Below, in pieces: positions 9,329-20,981 of a stretch of DNA of 62,576 nucleotides. Source of the DNA: Catenaria anguillulae PL171. Its lineage: Eukaryota; Blastocladiomycota; Blastocladiomycetes; Blastocladiales; Catenariaceae. The stretch spans positions 1 to 62,576 of the forward strand of contig MCFL01000139.1 of assembly GCA_002102555.1 (NCBI GenBank). Reading direction: 5' to 3'. A model generated the notes under the pieces. The model was not told the DNA's origin. It saw nothing but the letters and a program-made list of their open reading frames with translations, and did no database searches. The position numbers and the translations under genes were made by a program. Within the stretch, counting starts at the first letter, position 1; every line of letters begins with the position of its first letter.

Positions 9329-9748
9329 TTGGTTGCTTGCTAAGCCACAATTGTCATCTAAATTTTCATGCAGTGTTCAAACGGGAATCTGGCTGGTCCA
9401 CACCAATGACGAGTGGACCATTCCAGGAGTTGAGGCGCAGTAATAAAACCGCCTCCAATAAGACAGAGGCTGCATTGCTGTCAACCTGGCGGCCAATTGC
9501 AAGCGTAGACCGCAAGACAACAGTATGTATGTACCATCTCTTCCATGGATCCAAGTCCAGCACATGAAGCATCTGTAGAGCCGACTCGACTGTCTCCAGT
9601 CTCGTTTAGACCCTCCATGCAAGTCGCCTTCTGACCGCTCACGGCCCGTGCGACGATACCCTGAACCAGAATTATCTGCAGCAGCAGCAGCACGAACGAG
9701 GACGAGGACGAAAGACGGACAGCAAATCATTCGCAGCACAAACACACC
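9329..9748. other. Intergenic, upstream of the PH/INPP4 gene
   Basis: No gene or RNA recognised. The last about 60 bp before the ATG are a purine-rich leader with gca and gac repeats. Confidence 0.5.
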
Positions 9749-12700
9749 ATGCGATTCAACGAAGCCGACGTTGCCTACTTTGGGTCGTCGCCCACGTCCG
9801 TGACTTACCGGGGCTGGTTGTGGAAGCGCGGCGACCTCCCCATCTCGTCCGTGCCGTCGTTTACACTGCCTCCGCTGGCCACCCTGTACAAGAAGCGCTG
9901 GTTTGTCCTCAAGGGAAACCTGTTGTTCTACTTTCATACACCCGACGTACGCCATCACCCTCGCTGAGCCGTTGTGCGCACGTCCTGCTCTCCCCATGAT
10001 GCTGACCTTTCGTTCTCCATCCACGTGGTGGTACAGGACACGGTCCCCGCGGGATTTGTCCTCCTCGAGCATTGCCAAGTTGCAACTGCTCCCGTGCCTG
10101 CCGGCATGGAGTCGCAGTCTGAAATCCCGCCCTACCACATGAAGATCAGCTTTCTGTCAGAATCGTCGCGGCGCACGTACGAACTGGTTGCCCCCACGTC
10201 CGAGGAGCGCCTGGCCTGGATTCAGCACTTGGCGTCGGCCTCCATCGACTATCTTCACAATGAGATTCGCTACCTCAAGGAGCGTGTCAGGCAGCTGGAC
10301 GGCGGTGACCACCAGGCGACACAACCAAAATCGGCGGCCGAATCGAGTGGTACCGATAATGCGGCAACGACCGATGCTACCCGTGACTTGTCAATGTCAT
10401 CTGCAACCATGGACTCGGCAACCGGTGGTAACGAAAAGTCGTCCCTCATGTATACCCCCGGCGCCTCATCCTTCTCGCACGCCCTCGCTTTTTCGCTGCG
10501 CGTCACCATGTCCCTCCCCATCTCGCTCCCGGCCTCTCCTGCAACTGGCGGTGTCGAAGTCATCATTTCCAAGGACTGCTACCTGTACCTCGCGCTGCAC
10601 CAAGCTCGCGGATCCTCGTGCACCGAGTGGGTGCCCATCAAGCAATTCGCTGCCACCCCGTTCTTCACGTGTTTGCCTGCCAACCTGCACCACGAAACGC
10701 TCTTGTCGCTGTACCTTGTCCAGCCGTCGACCTTTGCCGAACTCAAGCTCCTCGATGTGCCGCTCGACTTGCGCTCCAATGGCGGTGCTGGTCAACACAA
10801 GATCACCCTCCAATTTGACAAGGTTTCCTTGACTATCGGCACTTTACTCTGGACTCCACTCACGATCCCACCATCGTCACCCGAAATGTCACTTGCCCTG
10901 CCTGCTGCTTGCGAGGAACAATACTACCAGCTCAACGACTCGACTCTCATCCACGAATCGCTCGCCGAATCGCCGTGGGCCATGCACATTCCGCGGATGC
11001 TGCTGCAAACGTGGATTGCCGATGAACAACGCCTTATTGACCGGTTCACAAGTCTGATTCCGACGGCGCCCGATATGCACGTGATTCGGCTGCGGCAGCT
11101 TGATGTCCACAAGCAGCTCATGTGCTACTACCGCGAAGAACTCGAGGCCGTACACGCTTTAATCAACAATGGAGCGGGCAAGGGGCAGGTGCTTCGCAAG
11201 TCGGTGGAAAAGGCAGGACACAAGTGGCAAATGGTGACGCTGAATTGCGCCGTGCAGCGCATGAAGGTGATTCCACCGCCCGCGCCTGCGACTCCACCCA
11301 CAGTGACCACTTCGACGCCGCGGTCCAAGCGATCCAGCATGATGTCCACGGCCACCACGGGCTCTTCCTCATCGTCGTCGTCTCTCACAACGGCAGGTAT
11401 GCCAGAGGCATCTTATTCGGTCGTCACTTTTGGCGCGCCCGCCGCACACGCACTCGGGTTCTCAACATCGAGCGCCACCGACCCAATCTCGGGCGCCGCC
11501 GCCGCCTTTTTGCTTGGCACCTCCCCATCCACAACGCCGTCAAAGGACGACCCGCTGCTCTCGTCGGCGGCCGCGTCCATCTCGGCTCAACACCGCCGCG
11601 ACCTTGGCTTGCGTCATGCCGCATTCACCGACTCGATCCGCACGCTGCAATCGCTGACGCTTGAAACATTTACGGGCGCCAAGGCCCAAAATGTGGCTGC
11701 GCTCGTCACCAAGGTCGGCACTGCCGCCAAGGACGTGGCGACGCTCGTCATGGCGGTTGCCTCGTCGCTCAAGGACCTCGACGTGGAAACGCTGGGCGGG
11801 TTTCAAGCGCACGTGACCGAGGTTGGATGCCAGCTTGTCGAGGAGGTGATTCCGCTGCTTGCGGTCCGCGGGCAACAGCTTGCGCTGCTGCTCGACGGCC
11901 AGTCGTTTGAGGCGTTTGCAGAGACGCTGGCCAAGCTCGCGGATCATGTCACGCTCGCACATGACTCGGCCGTGGCGCTGCTCGATCACCACATGCTGCT
12001 CATGGATGCGACCAATGTGAGCCCGAGTGGGTGGCAGACTAGCAGGCGCAGGAAGGATTGGGTGTTTTCGCAAATGTTGGGGGCCATTGTGACTGGGTTG
12101 GAAGAGACGGTGCGCGGGTGGTGGGTGAGCGACAAGGTCAATGGCGGCGCCGAAACCGGGTTCAGGTTCACGTCGGCGGCTTGGGCGCAGTGGGTTCAAG
12201 TTGGTTGGTTGGCCGGGTTGGAGAGCTTATTGAGCTCACAAGGCGACGAGCTGGGCATGCTGACGGATTTCCGAAACGCATTGGCAGATGTGGAGGACTC
12301 GGTTCGTGTTGCGCTGCATCCCGTTGAGGATGGAGAATCCAAGGCCGTGATTGAGTGGTCGCTTGAGGACCGGATTCGCATCTCGGGTGAACGTGGCGAC
12401 TTGATTGTGTCGGTGGGCGTGCCGCATGTCGTGTACAATGCGATTCCGCGCCGCGATGCCAAGGCGCGCATGCACGCTGTGCTGTTCACGCAGGGCATCA
12501 ATGAGCAGCAGACGCTCTCCAACGTGTTTGGGTCGGGCATCAAGCAGCAAGACGCCATCAACCGCTCGTCATACAGCAAGCTCGCCCGTTATGTGGCCAC
12601 GTTGCGCGAATATGTCGGTACGCTCGTGGCGCAAAACCTCGTAGGTCCCATTTCGTCCAGGAGCTTTTTCGAGTACGTCACCATGCTGGTCGTGCACTTT

Positions 12701-13294
12701 GACCAAATCTTGGCTGGTTCCGAAATCAAGTTGGCGGGCGTCATGTCGACCATTGTTGACGAGAGCCAATTGTCGGGCGGGTCGTCGCCCATGTCAGCGA
12801 GCGGATCTGGATCGGGCGGCAGCAGCAGTGGGATGAGCGGCGCCATGGGTGGATTGCGCCGCGCCCTGAGCGCTGTCGCTGGCGGGTCGCGCGCAAAGAA
12901 TACCGACATTCTCGTCATGGCCGCCCATATCACCCGTGTATTGGGCTCATTGCACTTGCTAATGGCCGGTGATGTCGAAGTCCACGACCGGCTGCCGGCC
13001 TTTGGGTCGCACCCATCCACCACCACGCGCTTTACCAGCTGCAAGTCGGCCAAGGACCGCAGCTCTATGGCGGTGACGCTCGAACAGTGCTTTGTCCTCC
13101 AAGCTGCGCATCTCATGTCGCCGGGCGATTTCGAGGGCATGCTGACAGCTATGCGCGCGTGCGGGACAAGGATTCGCAATGTGGAGAAGAATGTCGGCAA
13201 GCCTGCGTATGCGTTCAATGCTCTGCAGTGGAACATTTTGCCTCGTTTGTATCGTCCGCCAAAGTACACCATCAACCAAGGCGCCGAGTCCTGA
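9749..13294 (+). CDS. PH domain + INPP4-like phosphoinositide 4-phosphatase
   Basis: Two exons (9749-9946, 10037-13294) give 1151 residues. The N-terminus (1-130) is a PH domain of Sesquipedalian type, with GWLWKRGD, KKRWFVLKGNLLFYF and a C-terminal helix with SEERLAWIQHLASA. Next comes a C2-like stretch (about 190-330), low-complexity linkers and a helical region. The C-terminus carries CKSAKDRSSM with Cys1068 and Arg1074, the CX5R active-site signature of the inositol polyphosphate 4-phosphatase (INPP4) family, which removes the 4-phosphate from PI(3,4)P2. GINEQQTLSN upstream also fits that family. It probably acts on endosomal or plasma-membrane lipids. Human INPP4 has C2 but no PH domain, so the fusion is unusual. 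The 90-bp intron splits the PH domain. Confidence 0.85.
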
Positions 13295-13967
13295 GACGGA
13301 GGATTGTGATCAATATGTGTCTACAGACGTAGATTGGTTGCTGTTCGTGATAGATTGTGTCTATAGTTATCCTCTTTGGTCTCACCCTTCTGTATATGTG
13401 TACATGTACACTTCTCATGTACTCAAAAAACATTCATGGGAACAATGGAAATTGGTTAAGCATTTCTTTGCCTCGATATACAACACAACAGAAGCTGGTT
13501 ACACGTGCTTTCCGCGCCGGACGAAAGCGGCGCAGATGGTTTGGCAATCGACTTGCCGGATTCCCTCCCGTCCACACCATCCAGAGATCCTTTCGGCCGC
13601 CCCAAAACATGACAATCGACATGCAACGATATCCTTGGTATTCACAAAACAAGCTTGCGACTGACGGCCCGGCGCAGGTTGATACGCTGGTAAGCATCCA
13701 TCATCTCCGAACCCTGACCCGCGTCCACCGTCGGTTCCAACCCGCAACCAACGGCCCGTGGTGATTCGCGCCAAACGTGCCCGTCCAGTCCACATTGCCA
13801 CACACACATTGCGCACCAGCACCAGATGTGTCTTAATTGGTGGAAACCAGTCGGGACGCCCGTGGCAACGATACAGTTGTTGTTGATGTACAGTGCTTGG
13901 TTCTGGGTGATGGCTATTGGCTTGGTGCTAAATGGAGGCTACTTGTGCTAGTGGCAATGACGTCGGG
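13295..13967. other. Intergenic, no gene seen
   Basis: AT-richer DNA after the phosphatase stop with no convincing coding frame. It probably contains the 3' UTRs of the flanking genes. Confidence 0.5.
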
Positions 13968-14939
13968 TTAGGATGTCAGAGTTTGCGCGACTGGCATGCA
14001 GCGCTCGGAATCCCTATACTTGCCCGGATGGGCGACACAAACGGCAACGTGGGCGGTGACGGAATGTGGAAAACCGTCGTCGGCTCGTCTTGTGCCGTCA
14101 TCGTCATCGTCATTCTCATCCTCGTCCTCGTCCTCGTTCTCGGCATTGTCGTCGACCGAGATGGCGAAGCGTGGTATCGTCGTATCCTGCTTCTTTCCAA
14201 AGAGGAATGATGATGCAGCGACAGCGGACTTGGTTGCCTTTCGTTCCTGTGACATGGCATCGAACGTCCAAGATGCGATCACCATGGCTGAATCGTATCC
14301 CGCAAGCATTTGCTCGAAAACAGGCAAGCAGACGGTGCCGCCTTTGTCAAATCCAACTTGCTTGTCACCGTCATGATCTTGACCACCTTGCTGCGAATCA
14401 CCTGAACCGGCCACACAACCGCTTGCGCCGCAGCCTTTTCCTTGATCCCCGTTGTCACCGGATCCGCCATGATGCCGGCCTTCTGCTTGCCCGCTTTTCG
14501 TGTCAACCCCGTCCTGACAGACGGCTTCTTGAATACTGTCGACCTCGGCACCAATATTCACGTGATATTCTGCATCCGCTCCGTCCTCCAAATCCCCGAA
14601 ACAATCATCATACTCATCCATTGACCAATCTTCAGCGACCAAGATGGTGATACACTTGCCGCCAACACGGCACGCTGGGCACTTGGCCAACAGTGATCCG
14701 CCCACGCACTCGATGGCGGAAAGGACGCCAGTGGGGTGACGGCACGTGTGCTGTCGACGTTGGGAGCAACAGCAATATCGACGACTTGAGCGGCGGATGT
14801 AATCGGTTCGAGTTGGCTGTGGGAACTGCTTGGGATGCCGGCAGCGGCGGCGACACGGGAGAGTATCGACACGTCGTTTGAGCATGTATCTTGCACACTT
14901 GAATCGATCGTGAGCGAATCGTCTGTTCCCGAGGTCCAT
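13968..14939 (-). CDS. Unresolved acidic protein with Cys-rich patch
   Basis: A long minus-strand frame, not recognised. It contains a possible zinc-binding patch (HTCRHPTG, then AKCPACRVGGKC), an acidic stretch, a Gly/Asp-rich stretch and a run of Glu/Asp near the C-terminus. Over 14558-14896 and 14279-14554 other minus-strand frames look equally protein-like, so there are probably introns I could not place. Treat the coordinates as the extent of the likely gene, not as a finished model. Confidence 0.3.
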   Translation of the reverse strand: MDLGNRRFAHDRFKCARYMLKRRVDTLPCRRRCRHPKQFPQPTRTDYIRRSSRRYCCCSQRRQHTCRHPTGVLSAIECVGGSLLAKCPACRVGGKCITILVAEDWSMDEYDDCFGDLEDGADAEYHVNIGAEVDSIQEAVCQDGVDTKSGQAEGRHHGGSGDNGDQGKGCGASGCVAGSGDSQQGGQDHDGDKQVGFDKGGTVCLPVFEQMLAGYDSAMVIASWTFDAMSQERKATKSAVAASSFLFGKKQDTTIPRFAISVDDNAENEDEDEDENDDDDDGTRRADDGFPHSVTAHVAVCVAHPGKYRDSERCMPVAQTLTS

Positions 14940-15035
14940 TCGGCAGGTTACATTTCTTGATTTGCGTCGGCAGTGACCCTAGCCGTGCCCGCTTCACACT
15001 GAGTATCGCAGGCTGCTTCTGGTTGAGCGTCGGCA

Positions 15036-16113
15036 TCAGCACTCGAAGTCGAATCGCCAAACAAATCTACACACGGCCATGGAAATCGAGCGAGCACGTA
15101 CAAGACCAACCATGAGCAGCAAAACGGCAAGATACCCAACGCTTTGGGCGTCGTCGTCTGTCTTCTCCATGTCCCCAAATGTCTCGCGCCAATTCTCATC
15201 CTTTGTCGCCCACCCGATCGAACTCGTCGTGCATCTTGTCCAACTTGACTTGCATCTCGGTCTTTTCCTGCTCAACCTTGTCCCTCAGCTCGCACCTCTT
15301 TTCCCCTGCGACACTTTGCCTATCCTTGGCCTCCCGCACCTCGCTCCTCAGCATGTCAATCTCCCTCAAATACTCGCCCTCGCGCTCGCCCGTCTCCATC
15401 AACGCCCCGATCGTGTCAATTGGCCAATGCACGTTCTGTGCAATCAACGTATACACATGCACCCACTTTGCCTCGGACAACCTCAGCGTGCGCTCGAAAG
15501 CGCCGTTGCTTCGAGCGCGCACGTCACGCACGGTGGTGTTTGCTGCTGCCAGTGAGCCTCTGAAGCCCCTTTAAGTTCTTGTGCGATAAAGTACCGGTCG
15601 AGCGCTAGGTAGGAAATGGCGGCGGGCGGGCGGCGCAAGTGAACGTGCATGGTCCGGGGTGCCAATGGTACGGAGCGTGGAAAAGAGGGTCAAGACGGTT
15701 TGGTGCAAATGTGGAGGCTCAATCTGTGGACAAACCATCCAAGTGAAAACATGAGAAAGTGTACAGAGAATAAGTGCGGGGGAGAAGTGCGTACCGGACG
15801 GATGTACTCGCCATGCCTGAGTGCCTGTTCGGGCGTGATGTGCGGGTAGGTCGGGTTGGGAAACTGAATGTCTGCAAGCGACGTGTCGTTGGATACGTGC
15901 ATGAATCCATTTGTGTGTCGCGGCTCCATCTTGCGGAGGTCAGGTGCGCTTGGATCGGCCGATGTACATGTGGGGGGGGGGGTTTGTCGGAAACTGGATG
16001 CGTTCCGAGTTGGTGGGAGTTCTTGGACACGGAATAGGGCGAATCATGCGGCAGGAGCTGTTATTTGCGGCAACAGGGGCGCCGTCGTCGACAAGAAGAA
16101 GCGGACGAGTCAT
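15036..16113 (-). CDS. Predicted coiled-coil, tail-anchored protein (model incomplete)
   Basis: Several minus-strand frames seem to form one gene. The 5' part (about 15800-16113) encodes DIQFPNPTYPHITPEQ and ends at a GTACGC donor. The next stretch begins IEPPHLHQTVLTLF. A clear coiled coil follows (15196-15531, with RLSEAKWVHVYTLIAQNV and Glu/Lys heptads). The last stretch (15036-15200) has a hydrophobic segment, VGYLAVLLLMVGLV, near the end, which suggests a membrane anchor. I could not find splices joining all parts in frame. An 11-base G run at 15971-15981 also shifts the frame and may be a sequencing error. No family recognised. Confidence 0.35.
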
Positions 16114-16542
16114 GCTGGTTGGAGGTGGATCTAGTTGGATGTTTGGGTTTAGTTGGTACGGAAACAGATGCTTGAAGGAATTGTCAAGTGTATATCCTTA
16201 TCCTTGCCTAACGTCATCAATCGTATGGAGCTGAAATCAAAAAGTTGTCTGTTGCAGGTGTTTGCACCTGTGTTTGTGCAGATGGCACCATGCTCGTCAA
16301 GTTGAGTCGAGGCAAGCAAACCAATGGAGCGTTTCTGACCAACTCGGTCGAACCCGCCACCGGTGCAAGAAGAAGAGCATGACATGAGTGTATTCGGTTG
16401 TATACGATGATGTATGAAAAGAAACGGGAGCGACCAGGCACACAAAAGTTTGGAAAACTGCAAAAATGAGGCGTTTGAGCCAGCGAGAAATCGAAGAAAA
16501 GGGACAAAAGATACTGATGTACAAAACGAAAAAACATGAGAC

Positions 16543-18023
16543 TTAGTCGCGCGGTGGCAACGCGGGCGGTGCTTCCCCCTCCTCCACCGCCGCTGCCGCG
16601 GTGGATGCGGCCGCCAAATCCCCCTGACTCTTCTGAATCCTCTGCACGGCCATGAGCTTGTTGACGGCGGCCTTGAACCTCTGGGCGCCACCCATCTTCT
16701 CCTGTGCGCCGCGGCGCATGGTCGGCACCAAATTAATTGTTGCAAACGCCAAATCGCTGTCTGTCGACATGACCGACTCGGGCCGCGGCTCGGCCACCAT
16801 CCCTGGACGCGCCTTCTTTGGCGCGCGCTTGATCCACGGGTGTGCAAGAGCTTGGTCGGCAGACATGCGTTGAGTCGGGTCGACCACAAGCAGGCGCCGG
16901 ATAAAGTCCTTTGCTTCGTCCGACACATCGGTCCAATACTCGGGATCAAACGAGTAGCGCGCATTGACGATTTCGTCAAACACTTCGCGCTGCGACTCGG
17001 CCCAGAAGGGAATGTACCCGCAAAGAATCACATATGTGATGCATCCGAGCGACCACATGTCGACGGGTTTGCCGTGGCCCTTGTTGAGGATGACTGAATG
17101 ATTGGATAAGTGTGCGGCGTCAGTAAAGTAAAGGTACATGAAATAATTGTCGAAATAAAAAAGTGAGAAATAAAAGTACTCTCGGGTGCACAATACGCCG
17201 GCGTGCCACACGCCGTCATAAACATCTGGTTATCAAACTCGGCCAACCGACTCAACCCGAAATCGGCCACCATGACGCGCGAGTTGCGACTTGAATCCTT
17301 CAACAACAAGTTCTCGGGCTTGAGGTCGCGGTGGACCACGCCCAAATCATGGCAATACTTGATGGCATCCAAGACCTGAGCCACCACCGTGACCGCATCG
17401 CGCTCCGTGTAAAACCCGCGTTCCACAATGGAATCAAACAACTCTTTACCTGAACACAGTTCCATGACCAAATGATATGCGTCCTCCGAGTCAAAGAAAG
17501 CATCGGGTCCAGGGACAAGGCCCACAACGTTTGGATGTGACGACAGCGCAGCAAGCACCTCGATTTCCCTGCGCACCACCTTTTCGCGGCCCTTGAGCTT
17601 GCGCTTGCGCATGGTTTTCAGGGCGTACCGGTGGCCCGTGACCTTGTGCGTCACCTCGTACACATCGGCAAACGTGCCTGACCCGAGTTTCGGGCCGCGG
17701 TCGTAAATGTCGAGCAGGGCATTGGGCGACGGGGTCACGCGCGGAGACAAGGGTGGGGCCGCGGGCAGGGCGGATGGCAGGGGCTGCTGCTGAACGGCAG
17801 GCGGCGGCGGTGCCGTGTAAGGGTTGGCGGAAGGCGTTGCCGTTGCGGTTGGCGTTGGGGTCACGGTGAGCAGGTGGTGTTCGGGCTGGGGCTTGTTGGT
17901 TGCTGGTGGTGAGGCGGCAGACTGCTGCTTGCCGTTGGTGGCCGAGGAGGTAGACGGAGAGGGATGGGCCTCAGACGGCGAAGAGCCCCGGCCAAAGCAC
18001 GGACAGAGAGAGAAGAGGCCCAT
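16543..18023 (-). CDS. CaMK-type serine/threonine kinase
   Basis: Two exons (17180-18023, 16543-17093) give 464 residues. A Pro/Ser-rich N-terminus is followed by a complete kinase domain (about 105-365): LGSGTFADVYEV, catalytic VHRDLKPENLLL, VADFGLSRL, CGTPAYCAPE and DMWSLGCITYVIL. The intron falls just after the APE motif. After the kinase domain, RFKAAVNKLMAVQRIQKSQ looks like the basic amphipathic calmodulin-binding helix of CaMKI, so activation by Ca2+/calmodulin is likely. The start MGLFSLCPCF has Gly2 and two early cysteines, which suggests myristoylation plus palmitoylation and a membrane location. The function is inferred from the CaMKI family. Confidence 0.88.
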
Positions 18024-18743
18024 GGTGATGGCGGGAGTGATGGCGTGGCTGGTGATGACTTGACGACGGGGGGTTTACAATTGCATTGACATTGATAGTG
18101 ACATTGCGTGCTGCCCAATGAGTCTTTGGATACAGAGGCTGTTGGCTCGGTTTTTGAAGGTTTGAAATGTTGAGGTTTAAATTTTCGAGGCTGCAAAACG
18201 CCCACTGAACTGAACCGCACAACAGCACCGCATTTGGCTCCCACCCCGTGCGTGTGCTCCAAGTCTCCAGACGGCAGAATCAAAAGTCTTGGCCATTCTC
18301 ATGCACCTGGGCATGTATTTATGTGTCAGCAGTGGATCCTTGTAGGTTATGCTGACCAAGTTAACCGAACAGATAGACACAGTACCCACCATCGTACACT
18401 GGCAGACTGAGGCCCCACACTTTCCCTGTGCTCTTGCAGCCCACTGACAGCGACCAGCGGCCATCCACAGAAAACCAAAGCTACTCACAGCGATAGCAAT
18501 CCCAGACGACAATCGACCAACCGACGATTCGGCTCTGGCGGGCCAATTCCAATTGCGGACAAGACAGAAACGACGGGGGTGATGTGGAACATGTAGTACA
18601 GTAAGCAGAATCAAAGAAAATAGACAAGCGACCAGGTAAACAATCGAAATGACAGCAGAGGGATTCCACACGACCGATTGGACTTGGACGGCTACGGTTG
18701 GACCAACTCGGTGATGGATGGATGCATTTGCAAAATCAATCAA

Positions 18744-19169
18744 TCAATCGTCTTGGAACTCGCCCGCCTCGGCCATCTGACGCTCAGCCTCCTTGCGTGC
18801 CCAAGTTTGTACACTGGGCAGGACAGGTGTAATGTGTTGTGTGTCAGCCGTCGTATCCTTCAAGTAGAAAAGAAGAATACAATAACAAGGACAAGTGTAC
18901 CTGGTATCTGGCTTAAAGTACAGGCCAACCGTGACAAGGGCAAACCCACCGCCCACCGACCAGTAGTAGATGTCCTCCCACCAGTCCTTGACGCGCTTCT
19001 GGCCCTTGGGCAGGGGCTTTTCGCCAAAGAGGTAGCCCGTGGGTTCAAAGAACTCACCGCCGGCCCCACCGCGCACAAGCGTCGGGCGGGAGCGGGCAGA
19101 GAGGGCGGCGGTGCGGAGTGGCGAGGCTTGTGCCGAAGCGGCGGCACGGGCGAGCGAGGAGCGGAGCAT
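18744..19169 (-). CDS. NDUFB11: Complex I subunit NDUFB11/ESSS-like
   Basis: Two exons (18901-19169, 18744-18813) give 112 residues. The N-terminus (MLRSSLARAAASAQ...) is an Arg/Ala-rich mitochondrial presequence. Then come FEPTGYLFGEKPLPKGQKR, a single membrane segment (YYWSVGGGFALVTVGLY) and the tail VQTWARKEAERQMAEAG, matching the ESSS/NDUFB11 pattern of the proton-pumping membrane arm. The in-frame ATG at 19205 would add 12 residues; 19169 is preferred because it begins the presequence. It lies head to head with COX6, 394 bp apart. Confidence 0.8.
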   Translation of the reverse strand: MLRSSLARAAASAQASPLRTAALSARSRPTLVRGGAGGEFFEPTGYLFGEKPLPKGQKRVKDWWEDIYYWSVGGGFALVTVGLYFKPDTRYTCPCYCILLFYLKDTTADTQHITPVLPSVQTWARKEAERQMAEAGEFQDD

Positions 19170-19453
19170 GGTGTGTGTGCGGAGTGGAATCAGCCGAGCA
19201 TTCATGGATATGATATTGGTGGATGATTATTGGTTCTTTCCCATTCAATTTCAATACTTCATTTTGTCCGACAAGCAGTGTCCAGATCCAAATGACAAAT
19301 GACGAGGTGGATCCAGTTCAGTTGGATCGGAGTGCCACGCCAATCCCAAAGGTCGGGACAGAACGGATCGGCGGTGCGGTGGATCGGCGGGCCATTCAGG
19401 CAGAGACGACAAAGTTTCGGCAGCGAAAAAAACCACTCACAATCGGAAAGATC

Positions 19454-19483
19454 CCATTGCCATTGCCATTGCCATTGCCATTG
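19454..19483. repeat. Five tandem CCATTG hexamers in a divergent promoter
   Basis: Perfect ccattg x5 between the start codons of NDUFB11 (minus) and COX6 (plus), about 80 bp from the COX6 ATG. It could be a protein-binding array or a plain microsatellite. Confidence 0.6.
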
Positions 19484-19563
19484 ACACTGCTCTCCTGTCA
19501 ACTCAACTCAATACCCAACAAAGCACACGCACACGCCCGCACGCACGCACGCTGCAGCCCACC

Positions 19564-20351
19564 ATGTACTCGCTCGCCCGCTCCCTCTCCGTTGCCGCCG
19601 TCCGCCCCTCGGTCCTGGCCGCCGCTGCCCGCCCTGCCGCCGCTCGCCTCGCCGGTTCGTATCAGTATCTTGTCCTACACACTCTCCAACACACTCGCCT
19701 CGGCCCAAGTCATGTCGACCCCTTCACCTTTTCTCTCACTCGACAATGGCCATGCATGCTTGATGCTCGACTGCCTGGCCTGTCATTTGAATCGCTCCAC
19801 ACTTGCGCATGATCGCCGCTTCATCCTACCATGACCACCCGCCATCACAGTGCATGTCTACATCTACAATTGCAGCATGTCCCAACGGTGGCAGCAGCTC
19901 TGGCGACCTCATCTTGCGGACACGCAACTCCTCTGCAAAAACCCTCGTCACCGCTCTTGTTTTTTCCATCACGACCTCACGCTGACTTGCAACCCGCACC
20001 TTCCTCTTTTTTTTTCTAGTCCGCTCCTATTCTGCCCACTCGGACGACACCTTGTCCTTTGACGATTTCACCAAGAAATACGTGACCTTCTTTGAGCAAG
20101 CCGAGGATCTGTTTGAAGTGCAGCGCGGCCTCAACAACTGCTTCTCGTACGACCTGGTGCCCTCGACCCAAATCGTCGAGGCGGCTCTTGTGGCCTGCCG
20201 TCGTGTCAACGACTACCCGACCGCTGTCCGTGTGTTTGAGGGTCTCAAGCAAAAGTGCCCCTCGGAGAAGCAGTACAAGGAGTACCTTGAGGCCACCAAG
20301 GAGTTGCGGGAGCAGTTGGGCGTCGAGACCCGTGAGGAGTTGGCCATCTAA
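19564..20351 (+). CDS. COX6: Cytochrome c oxidase subunit 6 (mammalian COX5A)
   Basis: Two exons (19564-19654, 20020-20351) with a long 365-bp intron give 140 residues. The Ala/Arg-rich N-terminus is a mitochondrial presequence. The mature part (SFDDFTKKYVTFFEQAED..., YDLVPSTQIVEAAL, CRRVNDYPTAVRVFEGLK, GVETREELAI) matches the COX6/COX5A family over its whole length. It is a matrix-side subunit of complex IV. It is divergent with the complex I gene upstream, so the two probably share control. Confidence 0.92.
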
Positions 20352-20981
20352 AACGGTAGTACTGGACTTGCTTGGGTGTTGAGGTCGGTGGTCAGTCATT
20401 GATATACATGTTGGTGACATATCTGTTTCCTCCCCTCCTTTCTCTCTCTCTCTCTCTCTTTCTGGCTTTGCTCTGCTCTGCTCTGCTCTGCTGCTGGGCG
20501 CCCTTGAAATCTCGGTGACCGCCGTCCTCTTATTAACAAGCCCTTGATCTTTCTTCCTCGTTGTTTACTCTTCTGCATACTACACTGTCCCCTAATGCCT
20601 TTTGATTTTTTTTCTCTACCCCACCAGTTGCCATACACTGTTACTTTTGAATGGGAATCAATGTGTTTCAACTGAAGGAGCTGCCCAAAGAACTGCCACT
20701 GCAAGTCGCCACGTCGAGTATACTTGCTTCCTGAAATCAAGGGCGTGGCATCCATTCGCTTCCCTCCCTCTCTCTCTCCGTCATCACCCTCGTTTGCCGA
20801 ATGAATTGAATCCATGCACACAAACCGGTCTCTGTTTCTTCAAGTCAACGCACCTTTAGTGCGCCCTTGATCGTCCACTCTCGCCGTCGACCATTCACAC
20901 CAGCCAGTCAGACTTGCACGACCGCGACCGCGCCGCCAACACTCTCGCCCTGTTGACACTCCCACCCATTTGCCATCCACC
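20352..20981. other. Intergenic with microsatellites
   Basis: No gene. Holds a TC run near 20440-20462 followed by ctctg repeats near 20465-20495, in the 3' region of COX6, and then the SFT2 leader. Confidence 0.55.

Noticed and set aside
9377-10138. 253-residue minus-strand frame over the PH exon
   Set aside because: Overlaps a well-supported coding exon and intron and has no motif.
20440-20495. TC and CTCTG runs as regulatory elements
   Set aside because: Simple microsatellites in the COX6 3' region with no further support.
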